From: Bordetella hinzii LMG 13501
GTDB lineage: Bacteria; Pseudomonadota; Gammaproteobacteria; Burkholderiales; Burkholderiaceae_B
Reading direction: 5' to 3'
Assembly (NCBI RefSeq): GCF_001548475.1
Contig: NZ_LRUJ01000006.1
Location: 1 to 64,000 of the forward strand
Length of the DNA stretch: 64,000 bases
Shown: one piece after another, positions 59,530-64,000 of the stretch
Layout of the letters: each line of letters begins with the position of its first letter
Position numbering within the stretch: position 1 is the stretch's first letter
Program-made: the position numbers and the translations under genes
Notes under the pieces: model-generated
What the model saw: only the letters and a program-made list of their open reading frames with translations
Databases searched by the model: none
What the model was told of the DNA's origin: nothing

Positions 59530-59635
59530 GGCGCGACGTGGCACTAGAAAAATACTTTGTTATGGTGCTTTCTATGATGCCACGGATTCTTCTAGAGTCA
59601 GACATCCTTGCCAACCTTGCCGCGCGGAGATCCTC
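59530..59635. promoter_or_regulatory. MocR/GNAT divergent region
   Basis: 106 bp. TAGAAA (59545-59550) and TTTCTA (59569-59574) form an inverted pair 24 bp apart, flanked by GGCA and TGCC, in an AT-rich patch. A third copy-like TTCTAGAG follows near 59589. Such spaced repeats fit MocR-type sites. Confidence 0.45.
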
Positions 59636-60346
59636 ATGGCTTTGCTGAACCCCTATGACCAGCCCATCGGCGAACCCCTTCCGGGCTGGACGCCACGGCC
59701 ACGGCCGCCGCGCACGCCCCTCGAGGGCCGCTATTGCCGCCTGGAGCCGCTGGACGCCCAGCGCCACGCGGAAGACCTGTTCGCCGCCTACCGCGCCGCG
59801 CCCGACGGGCGCGACTGGACCTATCTCGGGGTGGGGCCTTTCGAGACGGCGCAGGGCTATCGCGAGTATTGCGAGCGCGCCGCCGCCAGCGAGGATCCGC
59901 TGCACTTCGCCGTCATCGCGCGCGCCAGCGGCCGGGCCGTGGGCACCCTGGCCCTCATGCGCATCGATCCGCCCAATGGGGTGGCCGAGGTCGGCCACGT
60001 GACCTTCTCGCCCCTGCTCAAGCGCACGCCGGTGTCCACCGAGGCGCAGTTTCTGCTGATGCGGCGGGTCTTCGACGAGTTGGGCTATCGGCGCTATGAA
60101 TGGAAATGCGACAGCCTGAACGCGCCTTCGCGCCAGGCCGCCTTGCGGCTGGGCTTCCAGTTCGAGGGGATCTTCCGCCAGGCCGTGGTCTACAAGGGCC
60201 GTTCGCGCGACACGGCCTGGTTTTCCATCATCGACGGCGAATGGCCGGCGCGGCGGGCGGCGTTCGAGCAATGGCTGGCGCCGGAGAACTTCGATGCCCA
60301 GGGCCGCCAGCGCGCCCGCCTGCAGGCCTTGCGCGGCGAGGGCTGA
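59636..60346 (+). CDS. GNAT family N-acetyltransferase (RimL-like)
   Basis: 236 residues from ATG 59636. Acetyltransf_3 type: GRYCRLEPLDAQRHAEDLFA, EVGHVTFSPLLKRTPVSTEA, YRRYEWKCDSLNAPSRQAAL, RLGFQFEGIFRQAVVYKGRS. Larger than typical RimL; relatives in Actinobacteria and Proteobacteria acetylate small amines. Divergent from MocR, which may use PLP-amine sensing to induce it. Confidence 0.92.
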   Translation: MALLNPYDQPIGEPLPGWTPRPRPPRTPLEGRYCRLEPLDAQRHAEDLFAAYRAAPDGRDWTYLGVGPFETAQGYREYCERAAASEDPLHFAVIARASGRAVGTLALMRIDPPNGVAEVGHVTFSPLLKRTPVSTEAQFLLMRRVFDELGYRRYEWKCDSLNAPSRQAALRLGFQFEGIFRQAVVYKGRSRDTAWFSIIDGEWPARRAAFEQWLAPENFDAQGRQRARLQALRGEG

Positions 60347-60353
60347 GCCGGGC

Positions 60354-61283
60354 TCAGCCGGCCTGGCGGCGCGTCCACCAGGCTTGCAGCATGCCGGCGG
60401 CGCTCACCAGGGTGATGCCCGCCAGCACCAGCAGGGCGCCCGCGGCGAAATGACCGTCGAGCGGCTCGTCCAGCAGGGCCACGCCCAGGCCCACGCCGAA
60501 CAGCGGCGTCAGGAAGGACAGCACCGACAGGCGCGTGGCCAGGTAGCGTCGCAGCAGCCAGAACCAGACCAGATAGCTGAACAGCGCCACCGCCACGCAC
60601 TGGAACAGCAGGCTGTAGAGGGCCGGGGCCGTCCAGGCGGGCGGGGCGCCGCCCATCAGCGCGTGCAGCAGCGGCAGCGCCACGGCGGCACAGGCCATCT
60701 GGTAGAACAGGGTCTTGGCGGCCGGGGCCTCCGACAGCCGGCTGGCGCGGATGCCCACGGTGGTCAGGCCCCAGGCCGCGCCCGCCAGCAGCCCCAGGAA
60801 ATCGCCCAGCAGCATATTGGGCGCGGCGTCGGTGGGCGCGGGCTTGCCCAGGAAGGCCGCCGCGATGCCCGCGAAAGCCAGGGCCACGCCCGCCCACTGC
60901 AGGGGCTTGAGCCGTTCGCCGGGCACGCGCGCGTGCAGGCCCAGGGCGGCGAAGATGGGCGCGGTATAGAGAAACACCGCCATGTGCGAGGCCGTGGTGT
61001 AGTGCAGCCCCAGGGCCACGAACACGAACTCCAGGGCGAACAGCAGGCCCACGCCCAGGCCGGCCCGGGCGCTGCCGTCGCGCCAGAAGCGCGGGCCTTC
61101 GGCACGCAGCAGCACCAGGCCCAGCACCACGGCGGCAAAGGCCGAACGCAGGCCGATCTGCAATAGCGGCGCGACGTCCTGGGCCACCAGCTTGATGGCG
61201 ATCTGCTGGAAGGCCCAGCACAGGCACAGCACCAGCATGGTGCCGGTGGCGAAGCCGTCCAGCGGCTGGCGGGCTGGCGTCAT
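60354..61283 (-). CDS. EamA/DMT family transporter
   Basis: 309 residues, ten helices in two EamA repeats (LVLCLCWAFQQIAIKLVAQD; LLGDFLGLLAGAAWGLTTVG, FLTPLFGVGLGVALLDEPLD). Exports metabolites or amino acids. The start overlaps the thioredoxin-like gene stop (61280), so they are coupled. Confidence 0.92.
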   Translation of the reverse strand: MTPARQPLDGFATGTMLVLCLCWAFQQIAIKLVAQDVAPLLQIGLRSAFAAVVLGLVLLRAEGPRFWRDGSARAGLGVGLLFALEFVFVALGLHYTTASHMAVFLYTAPIFAALGLHARVPGERLKPLQWAGVALAFAGIAAAFLGKPAPTDAAPNMLLGDFLGLLAGAAWGLTTVGIRASRLSEAPAAKTLFYQMACAAVALPLLHALMGGAPPAWTAPALYSLLFQCVAVALFSYLVWFWLLRRYLATRLSVLSFLTPLFGVGLGVALLDEPLDGHFAAGALLVLAGITLVSAAGMLQAWWTRRQAG

Positions 61284-61615
61284 GGCAATTCGGCCGGGTG
61301 GTTGTCCAGGGCCTGGGCGATCTGCTGGCGCAGGTCCCAGTCGGCCAACTGGGCGCTGATGGGGCCGTAGTAGGCGCCGTCGCGCACCACATGGATGGCC
61401 GGCAGGTGAAAGACCTCATAGCGTTCGACCAGCCCGCCGTTGCGTCCGGCGTCGATCCAGAAAATGCGTTCGGCCGGCAGTTCGAACGCCGGCAGGCGCT
61501 GGCGCGCGATGCGGCAATTCGGGCAGGTCAGGCTATGGAAGACCACCAGCGAGAGGCCGGGGGCGTCGAGCAGGCTGCGGTCGGCGGTGCTGTCGTCGAT
61601 ATCGATCTGGTCCAT
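61280..61615 (-). CDS. Thioredoxin-fold protein with CPNC motif
   Basis: 111 residues. Redox motif LTCPNCRIARQRLPAF, with the cis-Pro loop in EVFHLPAIHVVRDGAYYGPI. The short N-terminus has no signal peptide, so it is probably cytoplasmic. Lies between the M20 amidase (4 bp upstream) and EamA in one operon. Confidence 0.88.
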   Translation of the reverse strand: MDQIDIDDSTADRSLLDAPGLSLVVFHSLTCPNCRIARQRLPAFELPAERIFWIDAGRNGGLVERYEVFHLPAIHVVRDGAYYGPISAQLADWDLRQQIAQALDNHPAELP

Positions 61616-61619
61616 GATT

Positions 61620-62879
61620 TCAGGGCAGTTTGTCCAGTTCGAGCAGGGTCTGGTAGAGCACGCGCGTGCCGTCGAGCAGCTGCGCGGGCGTGATCCATTC
61701 TTCGGGGCAGTGGCTGCGGCCGTCCAGGCAGGGAATGAAGATCATGCCCATGGGGCCGGTGGGCGCCATGTACATGGCATCGTGGCCCGCCCCGCTGGGC
61801 AGCGTCAGGGTGGCGTAGCCCAGGGCCTGGGCGGCGCTGCGCACCGCGTCCATCACCAGGGGCGTGCAATCGGTGGGTTCGGCGCGCGACAGCGGCTCGG
61901 CCTGTATCGTCAGGCGCAGCGCCGCGAGGTCGGCCGCCACGCTTTGCAGCACGGCCGGGGTGAAGGCATCGAGCACCTCGTGGCTGTCGCTGCGCACCTC
62001 AAGTGTCATGTCGACCCGGCCGGGCACGGCGTTGGCCGCGTTGGGCGTGAGCGTCAGGTGCCCCACGGTGGCCACGACATAGTGCGGCTTGCCGGCCAGT
62101 CCGCTGGCGCGGCGATGGGCCGCGTCGATGACGCGCGCCGCGCCCACCAGGGCGTCACGGCGGATGTCCATGGGCGTGGTGCCGGCATGGTCGGGCCGGC
62201 CCTGCACCACGATGCGCGAGCGCCGGATGCCGACGATATTGCTGACCACGCCGATGGGCAGGCCGCGCGTTTCCAGCACCGGCCCCTGTTCGATATGCAG
62301 TTCGACGAAGGCGGCCGTCTCGCCCGGGCCGCGCAAGGCGCGGCCCAGCGCGGCCGGATCGCCGCCGGCGCGGGCGATGCCTTGCGCCAGGGTTTCGCCC
62401 TCGGGGTTGCGGGCGGCCAGCATGTCCGGCGTGAGATGGCCGCTGATGGCGCGGCTGCCGACACAGGAAATGCCGTAGTCGCTGGGCTCTTCGGACAGGA
62501 AATCAATGACCTCGAAGGGGTGGGCCAGCGTCAGGCCGTGATCTTTCAGCGTATGGGCCACCTCGATGCCCGCCAGCACGCCGATGATGCCGTCGAAGCG
62601 GCCGCCCTCGGGCACGGTGTCGCAATGCGAGCCGGTGACCAGGGGTTTTTTCGAGGCATCGCGGCCGGCCATCCGGCCGACCAGGTTGCCGCCGGCGTCG
62701 ATGCGGCAGGCCAGGCCCGCGGCCTCGAATTCGCCGCGCAGCCAGGCGCGCGCCTGGTCGAACAGCGGGCTGAAGGCGCGGCGGGTCCAGGGCTGGCCGG
62801 GCAGCGTCATGCGCGAGAGGGTTTCGACACGCGCCCACAGGCGCTCGGCGTTCAGGGGAGGGAAAACAGGGATGCTCAT
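61620..62879 (-). CDS. M20-family Zn-dependent amidohydrolase (hydantoinase/carbamoylase type)
   Basis: 419 residues; ATG 62879. Motifs: VTGSHCDTVPEGGRFDGIIG (metal His/Asp), DFLSEEPSDYGISCVGSRAI (metal Glu pair), ELHIEQGPVLETRGLPIGVV, GRPDHAGTTPMDIRRDAL, and LPSGAGHDAMYMAPTGPMGM, ending SHCPEEWITPAQL. N-carbamoyl-L-amino-acid hydrolase or allantoate amidohydrolase; the context does not decide. First gene of the operon with the thioredoxin-like and EamA genes. Confidence 0.92.
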   Translation of the reverse strand: MSIPVFPPLNAERLWARVETLSRMTLPGQPWTRRAFSPLFDQARAWLRGEFEAAGLACRIDAGGNLVGRMAGRDASKKPLVTGSHCDTVPEGGRFDGIIGVLAGIEVAHTLKDHGLTLAHPFEVIDFLSEEPSDYGISCVGSRAISGHLTPDMLAARNPEGETLAQGIARAGGDPAALGRALRGPGETAAFVELHIEQGPVLETRGLPIGVVSNIVGIRRSRIVVQGRPDHAGTTPMDIRRDALVGAARVIDAAHRRASGLAGKPHYVVATVGHLTLTPNAANAVPGRVDMTLEVRSDSHEVLDAFTPAVLQSVAADLAALRLTIQAEPLSRAEPTDCTPLVMDAVRSAAQALGYATLTLPSGAGHDAMYMAPTGPMGMIFIPCLDGRSHCPEEWITPAQLLDGTRVLYQTLLELDKLP

Positions 62880-63044
62880 ATGCGGAAAAAAGAGAGGGCC
62901 CGAAGGCTGGCCGATTATGTCATAGCCGACGCGGGCGCCCGACGCCGCCATGCCGCCCGGCGGGCGGACGTGGAATCGGCCGAAAATCGCGGGATTTCCT
63001 GGGGTAAACCCGTAGTATCCAGGGGTAAATGGCGGTGAAGTCGC
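62880..63044. other. Divergent region between amidohydrolase and pckG; includes repeat GGGGTAAA
   Basis: Non-coding. The octamer GGGGTAAA occurs at 63001-63008 and 63022-63029, 21 bp apart, just upstream of the candidate pckG promoter; the spacing places both on the same DNA face. Probable regulator site pair. The rest shows no structure I can name. Confidence 0.5.
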
Positions 63045-63074
63045 TTGGTCGGCCCGCATTCTCCCAAGTATGAT
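63045..63074 (+). promoter_or_regulatory. Candidate pckG promoter
   Basis: TTGGTC (63045-63050), 18-bp spacer, TATGAT (63069-63074, five of six consensus bases). Expected start near 63081. Confidence 0.55.
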
Positions 63075-63083
63075 GGCCGCATT

Positions 63084-63118
63084 GCCCGGGGACCTGGTCC
63101 GCCGGGCCACGTTTTTTT
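63084..63118 (+). terminator. Terminator-like hairpin in the pckG leader
   Basis: Stem GCCCGG / CCGGGC (63084-63089, 63102-63107) with inner GGAC / GTCC around CTG, then ACG and seven T (63112-63118). No plus-strand gene ends here, so it lies in the 5-prime region of pckG, only a few bases after the predicted start. A second 9-bp stem (CGCGGCGCC / GGCGCCGCG, 63119-63142) follows before the AGGAGA ribosome site (63163). Confidence 0.5.
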
Positions 63119-63176
63119 CGCGGCGCCCGCAACGGCGCCGCGCAGCATCCTTAGCCATCTCCAGGAGATTTACCGT

Positions 63177-64000
63177 ATGACGCAAACCGCCGAGGTCAAA
63201 CTGCCGCCGCTGAATGTCCCGTCCTATGTCAAGCACGCCCGCTTGATCGACTGGGTACAGAGCGTGGTCGCCTTGACGCAACCCGAGCGCGTGGTTTGGT
63301 GCGACGGCTCGCAAGAGGAATACGACCGCCTGTGCGAGCAGATGGTGCAGGCCGGTACCATGCGCCGCCTGAACGCCGAGAAGCGCCCCAATTCCTATCT
63401 TGCCTGGTCCGATCCCTCCGACGTCGCCCGTGTCGAAGACCGCACCTTCATCTGCTCCGAACGCGAGGAAGACGCCGGCCCGACCAATAACTGGGCCGCG
63501 CCCGCCGAGATGCGCGCCACGCTGCAAGGCCTGTTCGAAGGCGCCATGCGCGGCCGCACCCTGTACGTGGTGCCGTTCTCCATGGGCCCGCTGGGCTCGC
63601 CCATCGCCCATATCGGCGTCGAGCTTTCCGACAGCCCCTATGTGGCCGTGAACATGCGCATCATGACCCGCATGGGCCGCGCGGTGTGGGATGTGCTGGG
63701 CGCCGACGGCGAGTTCGTGCCCTGCGTGCACAGCGTGGGCAAGCCGCTGGCCGCCGGCGAGGCCGACGTGGCCTGGCCCTGCAATCCGGTCAAGTACATC
63801 GTCCACTATCCCGAGACCCGCGAGATCTGGAGCTTCGGCTCGGGCTACGGCGGCAATGCGCTGCTGGGCAAGAAGTGCTTCGCGCTGCGCATCGCCTCGA
63901 CCATGGGCCGCGACGAAGGCTGGCTGGCCGAGCACATGCTGATTCTGGGCGTGACCTCGCCCAAGGGCCGCAAATATCATGTGGCCGCCGCCTTCCCCTC
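63177..64000 (+). CDS. pckG: Phosphoenolpyruvate carboxykinase (GTP), 5-prime part
   Basis: First 274 residues, cut by the window end; ATG 63177 after AGGAGA. Decarboxylates and phosphorylates oxaloacetate to PEP in gluconeogenesis. GTP-type segments: [48 protein letters not shown]-type [59 protein letters not shown]. Single gene, leader described above, probably carbon-source regulated. Confidence 0.97.
   Translation, partial: MTQTAEVKLPPLNVPSYVKHARLIDWVQSVVALTQPERVVWCDGSQEEYDRLCEQMVQAGTMRRLNAEKRPNSYLAWSDPSDVARVEDRTFICSEREEDAGPTNNWAAPAEMRATLQGLFEGAMRGRTLYVVPFSMGPLGSPIAHIGVELSDSPYVAVNMRIMTRMGRAVWDVLGADGEFVPCVHSVGKPLAAGEADVAWPCNPVKYIVHYPETREIWSFGSGYGGNALLGKKCFALRIASTMGRDEGWLAEHMLILGVTSPKGRKYHVAAAFP

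Noticed and set aside
1-64000. CRISPR arrays, rRNA and tRNA genes
   Set aside because: No spaced repeat arrays and no recognisable RNA gene sequences were seen on either strand.

Overview
The window is GC-rich chromosomal DNA of a Bordetella-like betaproteobacterium (Alcaligenaceae). Three things point there: several orphan Bug-type tripartite tricarboxylate receptors (8729, 9715, 45415, plus a remnant at 39171), a ZIP metal transporter that looks like the orthologue of the structurally studied Bordetella bronchiseptica BbZIP (42029), and a GTP-type PEP carboxykinase (63177). No rRNA, tRNA or CRISPR array was seen.

Layout. 1-6995 is a tight one-direction cluster: the tail of a one-helix membrane protein, a GAF-HlyD adaptor, an M50 metalloprotease fused to a PqqD-like domain and a HlyD-like arm, a 660-residue SecA-like ATPase without the normal SecA C-terminal part, and a small periplasmic adaptor. 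This looks like an uncharacterised export or processing machine. 7098-7946 is an unknown possible acyltransferase. 7953-15808 is a TetR gene divergent from a catabolic operon (two Bug receptors, enoyl-CoA hydratase, two acyl-CoA dehydrogenases, NDP-forming acyl-CoA ligase). 15783-17936 is an AraC regulator and a divergent CynX/NimT-type transporter.

17.94-28.4 kb is an accessory island, visibly lower in GC and with different codon use. It holds a protein with two zinc-ribbon/HNH-like modules divergent from a 994-residue PHP-plus-ABC/SMC ATPase (TrlF-like), a minimal tyrosine recombinase, an OLD-family ATPase/TOPRIM nuclease, and a MocR regulator divergent from an AhpD-like protein. The first two genes are the best candidate in the window for an undescribed anti-phage or anti-plasmid system; the recombinase and the OLD nuclease support a defence-island reading.

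28.4-64 kb returns to ordinary genome: many small regulator-plus-transporter or regulator-plus-enzyme units, including MFS/AKR with LysR; thiolase/TetR/thioesterase behind a perfect 38-bp palindrome; XRE-cupin/GNAT with a palindrome over its start codon; a phosphonopyruvate hydrolase-like enzyme; MFS with HxlR; LysE with Lrp; MmgE/PrpD with LysR next to a Bug pseudogene; the ZIP transporter; GlxA-like AraC; MFS with a GFA protein; LON-domain and ParB-like proteins; an I78 lipoprotein; DAHP synthase; two LysE exporters; DUF72 and macrodomain; glutathione reductase; MocR with GNAT; EamA with thioredoxin; an M20 amidohydrolase; and the start of pckG behind a leader with a terminator-like hairpin.

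Family calls come from reading translations and motifs, not from database searches. GC statements are by eye.
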